Positions 25,251 to 34,951 of a stretch of 64,000 bases of DNA are shown here, piece by piece. Positions within the stretch are counted from its first letter, which is position 1. Every line of letters starts with the position of its first letter. This DNA is from Methanofollis sp. UBA420 (GTDB lineage Archaea > Halobacteriota > Methanomicrobia > Methanomicrobiales > Methanofollaceae), in contig NZ_DAGX01000002.1 in the NCBI RefSeq assembly GCF_002498315.1, positions 342,836 through 406,835 of the forward strand, read 5' to 3'. The notes under the pieces were generated by a model that saw only the letters and a program-made list of their open reading frames with translations, ran no database searches and had not been told where the DNA came from. Both the position numbers and the translations under genes were made by a program.

Positions 25251-26312
25251 TCACCCCCCCTCCTCCGGCGCCCTGTGGAGGATGATGTCGGTGGAAGGTC
25301 CCGCGACAACCCCGGCCGCAAAGAGCCTCCTGTAGATGGCCGTGTTGAGCCTGTCCACCGAGATCCGGGTATCCACATAGTCCTCGATCCAGCACCGGGC
25401 CCTGAACATCACCCCATCCCCGTGGAACTCCAGCAGCAGCACCTGGACCGGTCTGTCCCTCATCACCCAGTCCTGCCCCTCCATCGCCTCCAGGATCAGG
25501 CCCCTCACGTATTCGATATCCGCCCCGTATGCGATCACCACATCGGTCTCGACCCTGAAGACCTTGTTCGGGACCGAGTAGTTCGTCACAAGATTCGAAC
25601 CGATGATCGAGTTGGGGACGGCGACCATCCTCTTGTCCCTCGTGAGAATGCGGGTGGACCGCCAGCCGACCTCCACGACATCCCCCCATGTCTCCAGTTC
25701 CCGGATCTCGATGCGGTCGCCGACCCAGAAGGGGCGGTCGATGCTGATCACGATCCCGCTGAGGACGTCGTTGATGATGTTCTCCGCGGCGAGCCCTATC
25801 ACCAGGGCCCCCAGGCCGAACGAAGCGACGGCGGCGGTCAGAGCCGAACTGCTGATCCCGAAAAGATCGAGGAGGATGATGAGCGCCAGGGCAAAAACGA
25901 CGATTATGGCGATGGACTTCACGACAGGGACGATTTTTTCATGCGCCGTACCCTCGATGCGGGGCGCGACCTTCGCCAGGTACCACTCCGCAGCGGCGCT
26001 GATCAGGCAGACGGCGAAGTAGATCCCCACGACCCAGGAGATGATGAAGAAGAGGTCGTCGAGGAGGGGAGACTCCGGCACGACGACCCCGACGACCTGC
26101 CTGAGTCCGAAAATGATGAGGAAGATGTAGACCAGACGCTCGACGAGGGAGAGAATTCTCCTGTCCGGTGCCCCGGCCTTCAGGACCGTCGGCCAGAGCC
26201 AGCGGCGCATCAGGATCCTGGCGGCGACGAGGGCGAGACCGGTGAGAAGGAGAATGATGAGTATTTCACCGATATGTGCGCCAATGTCCGTGAGAGACTC
26301 CAGATCCGCCAC
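25251..26312 (-). CDS. MscS-family mechanosensitive channel
   Basis: A 353-residue protein with four to five membrane segments (about 15-35, 55-75, 85-110, 130-150 and the pore helix about 150-175). The pore/hinge block VASFGLGALVIGLAAENIINDVLSG and the beta domain start D-R-P-F-W-V-G-D-R-I-E-I and VPNSIIGSNLVTNYS are diagnostic for MscS. The protein releases osmolytes when membrane tension rises. It lies between accessory debris and a radical SAM gene and seems monocistronic. Confidence 0.93.
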   Translation of the reverse strand: MADLESLTDIGAHIGEILIILLLTGLALVAARILMRRWLWPTVLKAGAPDRRILSLVERLVYIFLIIFGLRQVVGVVVPESPLLDDLFFIISWVVGIYFAVCLISAAAEWYLAKVAPRIEGTAHEKIVPVVKSIAIIVVFALALIILLDLFGISSSALTAAVASFGLGALVIGLAAENIINDVLSGIVISIDRPFWVGDRIEIRELETWGDVVEVGWRSTRILTRDKRMVAVPNSIIGSNLVTNYSVPNKVFRVETDVVIAYGADIEYVRGLILEAMEGQDWVMRDRPVQVLLLEFHGDGVMFRARCWIEDYVDTRISVDRLNTAIYRRLFAAGVVAGPSTDIILHRAPEEGG

Positions 26313-26340
26313 TCAAACCCGCCTCCCCGTCGGCCCGGCG

Positions 26341-27618
26341 TTACCGCATCCTCCGCCCGCAGCACTTTTTGTACTTCATCCCGCTCCCGCAGGGGCAGGG
26401 ACTGTTCCGGCCCACCTTCTCCTCCGCGGCGAGAATCGGCATCACCTCGTCCGCAGGCCGTCCCTGTCGGAGGAGGTCGGCCATCATCCGCATCGGGCGG
26501 TCGGCGTGGGAGAAGAAGGCCCGGTAGCCTTCGCAGAGATAGTTCAGGCCGGGTTCGCCGTCGGGCGTCTCGACGAAGCGGTTCTTCGGGCACTCCCCGT
26601 TGCAGACCGGGAGGAACGCGCACGCCCGGCAGTACCGGGGAAGGGTATCGCGCTTGGCCAGACCGAACCGCCGCTGCTTCTCCGAGTTCACCAGATCGGC
26701 CACCGGCGTCGTCAGGATGGTGCCGAGATAGTGATCGGGTTCGACGAAGTGGTCGCAGGAGTACAGGTCCCCGTTGTGCTCGAGCGCCACCCCGAGGCCG
26801 CAGGTGGGTCCGAAGATGCAGACCGTCCCGGCCCTGCCGAGCCACCCTGCAAGCGCCCCGTCGAAGTTCAGGACAAACATCCGGCCCACGTCCCGCCTGA
26901 CCCACTCGTCGAAGACCGCGACCAGGAACCGGCCCCACTGGTCGGGACGGACGGATCGGTCGGTGACCGTGGTCCCCTCCTGGAACCCGGTCTCGTTCTC
27001 CCGCTCCACGATGGGGATGAACTGGAGATAGGGCGTGCGGAGTTCGTCGCGGAAGAAGCGGTACACCTCCAGCGGATGGTCGGCGTTCGTGCGGTTGACC
27101 GTGCAGAGGATGTTGAACTCGACATGGTGCTTCTGGAGGAGACGGGCGGCCCTGAGGACGCGGTCGAAGGTGCCGCGGCCGCCCCTGTCCCTCCGGTAGA
27201 CGTCGTGGAGGTCGCCGGGGCCGTCCATGCTCAGGCCGACGAGGAACGCGTTGTCGTGGAAGAACCGGCACCACGCGTCGTCCAGGAGGACTCCGTTCGT
27301 CTGGAAGGTGTTCTCGATACGGGTGTCCGGGCCGGCATACTTTTTCTGCACCTCCACGGAGCGCCGGAAGAAGTCCAGGCCCATCAGGGTCGGCTCCCCT
27401 CCCTGCCAGGCGATCGTCACGCGGGGCACGCGGTGGCCCTCGATGGTCTGGCGGACGAACCGCTCCATCACCTCGTCGGTCATCCTGAAGTCGCTGTCCG
27501 GGTACAGCCCTTCCTTCTTCAGAAAGAAGCAGTAGGCACAGTCGAGGTTGCAGCGTGCGCCCGTCGGTTTCGCCATGACATGGAAGGCGGGGGGCGCCCC
27601 GCCGTCATATCCGCTCAC
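26341..27618 (-). CDS. Anaerobic sulfatase-maturase-type radical SAM/SPASM protein with SEC-C tail
   Basis: A 425-residue protein. Residues about 12-30 hold H-V-M-A-K-P-T-G-A-R-C-N-L-D-C-A-Y-C-F, the radical SAM C-x3-C-x2-C motif in the context typical of anSME. A SPASM-type cysteine set follows (GTVCIFGPTCGLGVAL, YSCDHFVEPDHYLG, C-R-A-C-A-F-L-P-V-C-N-G-E-C-P-K-N-R-F). The C-terminus adds a SEC-C zinc motif, N-S-P-C-P-C-G-S-G-x-K-x-K-K-C-C-G. anSME enzymes convert Cys or Ser of sulfatases to formylglycine; no sulfatase with the C/S-x-P-x-R motif is seen here, so the target is elsewhere or different. Confidence 0.85.
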   Translation of the reverse strand: MSGYDGGAPPAFHVMAKPTGARCNLDCAYCFFLKKEGLYPDSDFRMTDEVMERFVRQTIEGHRVPRVTIAWQGGEPTLMGLDFFRRSVEVQKKYAGPDTRIENTFQTNGVLLDDAWCRFFHDNAFLVGLSMDGPGDLHDVYRRDRGGRGTFDRVLRAARLLQKHHVEFNILCTVNRTNADHPLEVYRFFRDELRTPYLQFIPIVERENETGFQEGTTVTDRSVRPDQWGRFLVAVFDEWVRRDVGRMFVLNFDGALAGWLGRAGTVCIFGPTCGLGVALEHNGDLYSCDHFVEPDHYLGTILTTPVADLVNSEKQRRFGLAKRDTLPRYCRACAFLPVCNGECPKNRFVETPDGEPGLNYLCEGYRAFFSHADRPMRMMADLLRQGRPADEVMPILAAEEKVGRNSPCPCGSGMKYKKCCGRRMR

Positions 27619-27774
27619 TCGGTCCCCTCCGTTCTCACCAGACCCCGTCCCTCCTTCGCCCGGATCAGTGCCCTTGCGAGAGATAAAGGTGAGGTGTCTG
27701 TCTCGGGATCGCGCGACCTCTCCTGCAGGAGAGGAGCGTGACCCCCCACTCTCATGGCGGATTTTGCGTGCGTT

Positions 27775-28647
27775 TCACCGCAGGCCGCCGCCCCCTGCCC
27801 GCCGGCCCAGTTCGCCGCCGATGACCATCAGCAGCACGAGCCCCACCAGCCCCACCACGAGGACCATGACGAGGACGTCGGGGTCGGTGAAGTTGAGGCC
27901 GGCGACGGCGGTCGCTGCTCCGAGGTTGCGCTGGGCCGTCCCGAGCCCCATCACTCTCTTCGTGGCACCGTCCCGCCCCCCGAGGAGATATCCGATGGCG
28001 AATGCCGCGAGGAGGAAGAGGACCGAGGCGAGGATGGCGGTCGAACCGACGACGCCGACGAGGTCAGGGAAGTAGCCCACGAAGAACGCGACGAGAAGGA
28101 CGACGAGGGCGAGGCCGGATGCCTGGGACATGACCGGCGCGACGCTCTCTGCAACCTCCTCGTAGCGCGCCCGGACAACGAGGCCGACGACCAGAGGGAG
28201 GAGCATCAGGAAGATGAGCGACCGGGCGATGTCCCAGGCGCTGATCGTGACGCCGGTGAGGGCGAGCGGGAGGACGAGGGGGAGGTAGCCGATCGTCACG
28301 ACCATGAGGAGCACCATCAGCCCCACCGAGAAGGCGGGGTCTCCCCTGGTGATCTGTGCCAGTTTGGGCAGGAAGGGGGCGCCTGCAGAGAGGGCGACGA
28401 TCAGCAGCCCGATAGTGAGCCCCTCGCTGAGAGGAAAAGCGACGAGGATCAGGAGGGCGACGGCAGGGACGAGGACAAAGTTTGCCAGCAGGGCGAGCAC
28501 CACCATGCGTATATCCTTCAGAGGTGCGATAATCTGCGGCACCGTCAGGGTGAGCCCCATCGCAAGCATGCTGCAGACGACGAAGACGAGCACGGCAAGC
28601 TGGCCGAAGACGAGAATGAATTCGGTGAAGGGGAGTGTTTCGACCAT
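27775..28647 (-). CDS. BASS-family (bile acid:sodium symporter-like) transporter
   Basis: A protein of about 290 residues with some nine to ten membrane segments. The GLLIVALSAGAPFLPKLAQI stretch and L-G-T-A-Q-R-N-L-G-A-A near the C-terminus are characteristic of the BART/BASS superfamily crossover regions. Upstream in-frame ATGs at 28719 and 28686 lie in or before a TTTTTATAAAAAT TATA element (about 28690-28704), so the start at 28647 (MVETLPFTEF) is preferred, though 28686 remains possible. Substrate unknown. Confidence 0.8.
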   Translation of the reverse strand: MVETLPFTEFILVFGQLAVLVFVVCSMLAMGLTLTVPQIIAPLKDIRMVVLALLANFVLVPAVALLILVAFPLSEGLTIGLLIVALSAGAPFLPKLAQITRGDPAFSVGLMVLLMVVTIGYLPLVLPLALTGVTISAWDIARSLIFLMLLPLVVGLVVRARYEEVAESVAPVMSQASGLALVVLLVAFFVGYFPDLVGVVGSTAILASVLFLLAAFAIGYLLGGRDGATKRVMGLGTAQRNLGAATAVAGLNFTDPDVLVMVLVVGLVGLVLLMVIGGELGRRAGGGGLR

Positions 28648-28879
28648 ACCGGCATCGACCTGGACAGAGCAATCCGGTTTTCCCATAGGGGCATTTTTAT
28701 AAAAATATTGCGGCCCCACGTCATATGCCGGAAAAATCCCCCTCCCTGCGGCACCGCCGGGAGAGGGCTCTCTCCCCGGCCGCGATCCCCGGAGAACGAG
28801 TGCCCGGCGTCATATATATACCCGTGCAGCAGATGAAAGGCCGTCCCCTGCTGTCGGGGATGCACAGCGGGTACGAGAT

Positions 28880-29120
28880 ATGCCACGCCTATGGTCGATA
28901 CAGGACCTCACACAGGTTCTGCAAAACAGAAGACATACGGTGCTATTGGTAACTTTTATAACTCTTGTCCTTCTCACGCCTTTTTTGCCTCCGGGACAGC
29001 CTGGGCGAGTATTTGCAACGCTTCTCATCGCCGCCGTCTGCTTTTTTGTGCTGTTCGGGGTGGGGAACGACCGGAGGTACGTCGCCACCGCCCTGACCCT
29101 TATCGTCATCGCGTACGCAA
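28880..29120 (+). pseudogene. N-terminal fragment of a two-pass membrane (ion-channel-like) gene
   Basis: About 80 codons encode a charged start (V-L-Q-N-R-R-H) and two membrane helices (VLLVTFITLVLLTPFLPPGQ and VFATLLIAAVCFFVLFGVG), similar in layout to the N-terminus of archaeal ion-channel proteins. Near 29120 the coding potential jumps to another frame, where a permease C-terminus begins. The channel pore and C-terminal parts are missing. Confidence 0.5.
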
Positions 29121-29123
29121 CAC

Positions 29124-29495
29124 AGTACCGCCGACGCCATCGCAGGCGTTCTCGCCGATGTCGGCGGCGGCAACCCCTATGTGGCGCTCACGGTCGTCTT
29201 CGTCGCCTGTCTGGTGATGACGAACGTGATCACGAACGCGGCCGCGGCGGCGTTCATGTTTCCCATCGCAGTCTCCATCGCCGGGGACATGGGGGTGAGC
29301 TTCATGCCCTTTGCGGCGGTGCTGATGCTCGGGACGAGTTACTCCTTCATCAACCCGGCCGGGTACCAGACCAACCTGATGGTCCTCGGACCGGGCGGGT
29401 ACAGGACCGCCGATTATATCCGGGTGGGCGTCCCGCTCACCATCGTCGCCGGGATTGTGATGGTCCTGCTCACGCCGCTGGTGTACGGGTTTTGA
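29124..29495 (+). pseudogene. C-terminal fragment of an SLC13/DASS-type permease
   Basis: The frame starting S-T-A-D-A-I-A-G-V-L shows VFVACLVMTNVITNAAAAAF, FPIAVSIAGDMGVSFMPFA, G-T-S-Y-S-F-I-N-P-A-G-Y-Q-T-N-L-M-V, G-P-G-G-Y-R-T-A-D-Y and a last helix: the final quarter of SLC13-type permeases. The N-terminal three quarters are absent and the left end abuts the channel fragment in a different frame. A short ATG-started peptide from 29181 would not be a working transporter. Confidence 0.7.
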
Positions 29496-29946
29496 TCCGG
29501 GGCAGTGCCGCGGCCGTCCAGTACATTGTGGTGAACGTGTTCCAAAGAGCCACCGGGACCACCCCTGCACGGGGGTACAACGTCACGCACAGGCCAGGGC
29601 TGGCTCCCCCAGGTCGCGCCGATTTCCACCCTTTTTCCTGCCTCTCTCCCCCTCGATCCCGGCATGGCCCACACCGCGTTCCCTTCTCCCCCCGGAGCGG
29701 ACATTCTACCTCCGATAAAACCGCACCTTTTCCCGTCGAATACGCAAAAACCCCCAGAACGGCACGTCCCAAAACGCGACCCATACTGCCGAGATCGAAG
29801 GGCCGGAAACGGAGAATGGGGGCCATATCAGCCATATTGGACCCCGGCGTTCGCCTTTCCTCCCTGTCGCCCCGGCTCGTTCCAGGCCTGCTGCGGAATG
29901 ATTATACGACAAACGGCCCCATGGCAGAAATAGACAGAAGAGGGCG
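29496..29946. other. Intergenic stretch before the arsenic operon
   Basis: About 450 bp with no credible gene. A stem ACCCC-TGCAC-GGGGGT (about 29557-29574) lies after the permease fragment. No classical TATA box stands out close to the next start. Confidence 0.35.
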
Positions 29947-30560
29947 ATGACCATGAAGATCGAGATCCTTGGAACCGACTGCGCGAAGTGCAGGCGCCTG
30001 GCAAAGAACGTCGAGACAGCGGTCGCAGAACTCGGGATCTCCGCCGAGATCGAGAAGGTCGAGGAGATCACCGCCTTCATGGAGCGCGGCGTGATCTCGA
30101 CCCCGGCGCTCGTCGTCGACGGCGACCTGAAGGTCTCGGGCCGGGTGGCCGACGTCGCCGAGATCAGGGCGCTCCTGCGGGAGACCACCCTCGTCGTCGA
30201 ATGGCGGCACATCGGCGAAGACATCGACGCGACCTGCGAGAGGTGTGCCGCGACCGGCCGCACCCTCGCAGCGGTTCTGGACGAGATCCGGCCCCTGCTC
30301 GCGGCCCGGAAGGTCAGGGTGGAGGTGGTGGAGACGGCCCTCCCGCCGGAGAGGATCGCGGAGTCCAACACCGTCCTCTTCAACGGCACACCCCTCGAAG
30401 ACCTCCTCGACGAGGTGCGGGTCGAGACGACGCCGTGCGTCTCCTGCTCCTGCATCACCGGGACGGACGCCTCGTGCCGGGCGACCGTCTGCGGGGACGA
30501 GGTCTGCGAGGCCGTGCCCGCCAACCTGATCAGGCGGGCGGCCCTGAAGGCGGTGGAGCG

Positions 30561-30564
<4 letters not shown>
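29947..30564 (+). CDS. Thioredoxin-like (MTH895 type) fused to DUF2703
   Basis: A 205-residue two-domain protein. Residues 1-76 are a small glutaredoxin-like domain with the redox motif C-A-K-C (G-T-D-C-A-K-C-R-R-L) and cis-Pro segment V-I-S-T-P-A-L-V-V-D-G. Residues about 82-200 are DUF2703 (V-E-W-R-H-I-G, T-C-E-R-C-A-A-T-G, V-L-F-N-G-T-P-L-E-D-L-L, C-V-S-C-S-C-I-T-G), rich in cysteine pairs. DUF2703 proteins are often found near arsenic genes. Coupled by overlap to the Acr3 gene, it is a good candidate for arsenate reduction or arsenite hand-off; this is inference. Confidence 0.85.
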
Positions 30565-31636
<1,072 letters not shown>

Positions 31637-31640
<4 letters not shown>

Positions 31641-32500
31641 TGGAGAGGATGCTCGTGCCCCTGGAGATCCACGGTTCTGCGGCGGCGATGGCGCCGGCCG
31701 TGGAGGAGATCGCCCGTCTCGGCGTCGGGCGGGCCGACCTGCTGTATGTGGTCAATATCCGCGACACGGCGGCCGACCCCGGCGTGCGGGAGCACGACCG
31801 GGAGGTGATGGCCGGGTGGACGGAGCGTCTTCTGGCCTGCGGGGTTCCCGACGTCAGGGCCGAGGTCGTCGACGGCATCCCCTGGATCGAGGTCCTGGAG
31901 AGGGCCGAGGCCGACCCGCCCTCTCTCATCGTGATGGGGTCGCACGGCCGCACCCTCATCCCCCGCATGCTCCTGGGGAGCCAGACCGAGAACGTGCTCG
32001 CCCATGCGCAGGTGCCTCTCCTCGTCCTCCGCCTTGCGGTGCTGAAGGAGGGGGATCCGACGGCCTGCACCCTCACGACGGACGGGATCTTCCGCCGGAT
32101 TCTCTACCTCACCGACTTCTCGGAGGAGGCGGAGCGGTGCATCCCCTTCATCGAGTGGATGGCCGGGGCGCGGCCCGAGCGCCTCGTGATCATGCACGTG
32201 CAGGACACCCGACGCCTCTGGACGGCGTCGCAGGACGAGATCGCGGCCTTCAATAGGGAGGACGCAATGCGGCTTGCAGGCCTGAAGAGGCGCTTCGAAC
32301 CCCTCGGCATCCCGCAGGTCGTCACCGACCTTGCGACCGGCAACGCCATCGACGAGGTCCTCGGTGTCGAGGAGACATTTGCACCGACGCTCATCGTCAT
32401 GGGGGCGAAGGGGCGGCACTCTGCTCTCCGCTCTCTCCTCGGCGGGGTGACGGCGGCGGTGGTGCACAGGGCGCGGGCGCACGTGCTCGTGGTGCGGTGA
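31637..32500 (+). CDS. Tandem universal stress protein
   Basis: A 287-residue protein of two UspA domains (about 1-135 and 150-287). Each keeps the ATP-binding signature: M-G-S-H-G-R-T-L-I-P-R-M-L-L-G-S and M-G-A-K-G-R-H-S-A-L-R-S-L-L-G-G. It overlaps the acr3 stop by 4 bp, so it is made with the arsenic genes. Its role there is unknown; stress signalling or coupling transport to ATP level is possible. Confidence 0.9.
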
Positions 32501-32529
32501 AGGATCGCACCCGCCACCGCGGGAGCAGG

Positions 32530-33354
32530 TCATGTCACCCGTGAAAGGGTGCCTGTTGCCAGGTCATAGTACAGGCCATGGACCTGCACTCTCCCCTCAT
32601 CGACGGCCTCCCTGACAGAGGGGTACGTCATCAGGTGCTCAATCTGGAGCCTGACATTTTCCAGCTCAATCTGGTGAGCGCGTTCCTTCGGGTCTTCGGG
32701 CGTCTGCGCATTCGAAATACGGGCATCGACCCGCGTCTTTGCCTCACGGGCATCGTTGAGCCAGAGCGGGATATAGGGGTCCAGAAGATCTTTATCCAGC
32801 GCTTTCATGGCGCCGCAATCGGAATGGCCGACGACAACGATCTCCTGTACCTCCAGGTAATTGACAGCATATTCAACAACCGTAACAAGGCTCCAGTCAT
32901 GGCCTGGCACAATATTGCCGACATTGCGGGTAACGAACAACTCACCAGGTTGGGAATGGGTAATCCGTTCCGGATCGGATCGAGAATCAGAACACCCTAT
33001 CCAGAGGATGTCAGGGCTCTGGCCCTGGGCCAGACTCTTGTAGAGTTCGGGATCTGCGTTGAAGACATTCTCCCTGAACTCTTCGTTTCCCCGGAGAAGT
33101 TGGTCCACGAGCGGGCTTTTCGCCCCTGTGGAGGCGAGAGAACTGGGAGACGTGCTGTTTTCCGTGAGCATACCCTCGATTCCGGGCAGACCTGCGAGGA
33201 GCATGTTCCACCCGGTAAGGATCCCGGGAGGACGAGGGTCGGACAGGAGAGGTGCATGCGAACCTGCCGTCCCGGGTCCGCTGGCAATGACACCAGCAGG
33301 CACACCAAGAAGCAGGATCGCAATGACCATGACGTGAAAGACATGCGGTCGCAT
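32530..33354 (-). CDS. Secreted beta-class carbonic anhydrase
   Basis: A 274-residue protein. From the ATG at 33354 it begins with a signal peptide (residues about 1-24), a spacer of about 60 residues, and a beta-carbonic anhydrase domain: W-I-G-C-S-D-S-R near 120 (Zn Cys, Asp and Arg), V-T-R-N-V-G-N-I-V, and V-V-G-H-S-D-C-G near 180 (Zn His and Cys). It hydrates CO2 outside the cytoplasm, relevant for CO2 uptake by a methanogen. The frame extends upstream to 33492 through a region that is a duplicated foreign fragment, so the internal start, with TATA-like CTATAAT about 25-30 bp upstream, is used. Confidence 0.9.
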   Translation of the reverse strand: MRPHVFHVMVIAILLLGVPAGVIASGPGTAGSHAPLLSDPRPPGILTGWNMLLAGLPGIEGMLTENSTSPSSLASTGAKSPLVDQLLRGNEEFRENVFNADPELYKSLAQGQSPDILWIGCSDSRSDPERITHSQPGELFVTRNVGNIVPGHDWSLVTVVEYAVNYLEVQEIVVVGHSDCGAMKALDKDLLDPYIPLWLNDAREAKTRVDARISNAQTPEDPKERAHQIELENVRLQIEHLMTYPSVREAVDEGRVQVHGLYYDLATGTLSRVT

Positions 33355-33407
33355 ACCTCCAGGGGATACTCCGGACACATTATAGTTTTGACCACGGGAT
33401 CGGAGAT

Positions 33408-33569
33408 GTACCGGGAGAGACGAGCCCCATCCAGACGCACTACTCGCCAGGCGAAATTGCCCGCCTGAGCGAGGCCGCAGAGGAGACCGCAAACGCCTCC
33501 CTCAACGCCATCGTCGAGATCCCCCCGGACAGGCGCACCTTCGACACCACGGTCCTTGCCTTCGACCGG
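33408..33569 (+). repeat. 162-bp duplicate of part of the M3 peptidase gene
   Basis: This stretch matches 14040-14201 (codons 37-90 of the M3A lipoprotein) at about 95 percent. In the first 33 codons compared by eye there are eight differences, seven of them synonymous, so the source was under protein-level selection before the fragment landed here. Both ends are abrupt and the fragment has no start codon. Confidence 0.9.
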
Positions 33570-33615
33570 ATATCCCGCGAATTCACCTTTCTTTCGGACA
33601 AGCAGGGCGACGGCG

Positions 33616-33954
33616 CTAATCCGCCATATCTTTTTTATGGCGGACATATCGTCGCCCCCATGCACTGATCACGTCCAGCACGGGGAAGACCGACTCACCG
33701 AACTCCGTGAGGCGGTATTCGACGCGGGGCGGTATCTCCGGGAAGATGGTGCGGATCACGATCCCGTCCGCCTCGAGTTCGCGGAGGTTCTTTGTAAGCG
33801 TCACCTGCGTGATGCCGGGGACCTTTTTCATCAGTTTCCCAAACCGGAGCGGCCCTTTGCGCAGGAACCAGAGGATCTCAGGCTTCCACTTTCCGCCGAT
33901 GACCCGGATGTAGACGTGGACAGGCAGGACGTCGGGATCTGATTCTGAGCTCAT
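33616..33954 (-). CDS. HxlR-family winged-helix regulator
   Basis: A protein of about 112 residues from MSSESDPD. It shows the HxlR core V-I-G-G-K-W-K-P-E-I-L-W-F-L, P-L-R-F-G-K-L-M-K-K-V-P-G-I, Q-V-T-L-T-K-N-L-R-E-L-E-A-D-G-I-V and a wing with E-I-P-P-R-V-E-Y-R-L-T-E-F-G. An upstream ATG at 33981 overlaps the TATA region; the start at 33954 fits leaderless initiation. It is divergent from a flavoprotein gene, its probable target. Confidence 0.85.
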   Translation of the reverse strand: MSSESDPDVLPVHVYIRVIGGKWKPEILWFLRKGPLRFGKLMKKVPGITQVTLTKNLRELEADGIVIRTIFPEIPPRVEYRLTEFGESVFPVLDVISAWGRRYVRHKKDMAD

Positions 33955-33965
33955 TTGACCATTAG

Positions 33966-33995
33966 TACATTTTTTAACCATATATACATTTTTTT
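33966..33995. promoter_or_regulatory. Divergent promoter with direct repeats
   Basis: TACATTTTTT occurs at 33966-33975 and again at 33985-33994, 19 bp apart (two helical turns), around an ACCATATATAC core that can serve as TATA box in either direction. This is a plausible binding site for the HxlR protein controlling itself and the flavoprotein gene. Confidence 0.55.
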
Positions 33996-34054
33996 ATGCT
34001 GGTTTCTTTTTGGTACCGTGGCGCCAACGATCACAGTAACGAGGGAACACAAAA

Positions 34055-34669
34055 ATGTCACACACCGAATCCCGGAAAGAGGTCACGCTTCTCATGGGCA
34101 GTCCCCGAAGGAACGGCAGCACCCACCTGCTCGTACAGGAAGCAGCGCGTGCGCTCCGCGATCAGGGCGTCGCAACGCAGGAGGTCTTCCTGGACGACCT
34201 CACAATCCACGACTGCCGCGGCTGCCATGGATGCAAACAGGAGCGGAACGACCGCTGTGTCGTACAGGACGACATGCAGCGGGTGTACCGTATGATGGAA
34301 TCATCCTGCGGCCTGGTTGTTGCAGCACCGGTCTATTTCGGGTATGTCCCGGCCATGACAAAGGCGTGGCTCGACCGCCTCGTGCCCTATATCGGGATGG
34401 ATATGTCCCCGGCATTTCCCGGTTCCTGCCCGGTCTCCTTCATCTTCGTGCAGAACATGCCCGACCCGTCGCTCTTCGAGCCGGCCCTGCGTTCATTCAC
34501 GGACGCGGTGGCAATGTCCGGCCTTGCTGTGCGGGAGTGCCTGGTCGCAACAGACTGCGAGATGGGATTAAAGCCGCCGGTCATGGAGCGGCCCGACCTG
34601 ATGGAGCGGGCGTACGCCCTGGGGAGGGACCTGCTTGCAATGCGCCCGGAGCAAAAAAATGAGTTTTAG
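34055..34669 (+). CDS. NADPH-dependent FMN reductase-like iron-sulfur flavoprotein
   Basis: A 204-residue flavodoxin-fold protein: FMN phosphate loop M-G-S-P-R-R-N-G-S-T near 15-24, the cysteine set C-R-G-C-H-G-C with a later Cys (R-C-V-V-Q-D-D) as in iron-sulfur flavoproteins of methanogens, and A-A-P-V-Y-F-G-Y-V-P-A. Such proteins reduce O2, peroxide or quinone-type substrates in anaerobes. Its divergent HxlR neighbour suggests redox-stress control. Confidence 0.88.
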   Translation: MSHTESRKEVTLLMGSPRRNGSTHLLVQEAARALRDQGVATQEVFLDDLTIHDCRGCHGCKQERNDRCVVQDDMQRVYRMMESSCGLVVAAPVYFGYVPAMTKAWLDRLVPYIGMDMSPAFPGSCPVSFIFVQNMPDPSLFEPALRSFTDAVAMSGLAVRECLVATDCEMGLKPPVMERPDLMERAYALGRDLLAMRPEQKNEF

Positions 34670-34767
34670 GCTCAGAAATCTTCATACTTAGGCTGATGTA
34701 TCCCCGATCCTATGAAGATGGTACACAGATCCACCGCCTTCATTATGATCTAGCCGGGGGACTACCT

Positions 34768-34882
34768 CGAAGACTTCGTCTTCTCATGCTCCCTTTGGTC
34801 GCATCCCCGCTCAGGATTGGACCTCAAAGGGGCAAACCTGCATTTTGAAGAGGGGACTACCCTCCACCCCCTATCCTAATGG
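34768..34882. repeat. Dispersed intergenic repeat, diverged copy
   Basis: Shares CGAAGA-TTC blocks, CAGGATTGGACC and a CCCTCCACCCCCTA tail with the copies at 39560-39668 and 50107-50217. It is the least conserved of the three. It lies between convergent genes. Confidence 0.5.
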
Positions 34883-34892
34883 CAGGGGGAGC

Positions 34893-34910
34893 GGGGGGCG
34901 GCAGCCCCCC
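34893..34910. terminator. GC hairpin between convergent genes
   Basis: GGGGGGC-GGCA-GCCCCCC forms a 7-bp stem with a 4-nt loop between the flavoprotein gene and the convergent UPF0210 gene. No T run follows directly on either strand, so terminator function is a guess. Confidence 0.35.
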
Positions 34911-34951
34911 GGAAGAGACGCTCCAGAATAGGATTTCTACAAAGCCGATTT

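Noticed and set aside
23213..25285. 690-codon plus-strand frame
   Set aside because: Antisense to the DUF4062-AAA gene; no protein-like motifs.
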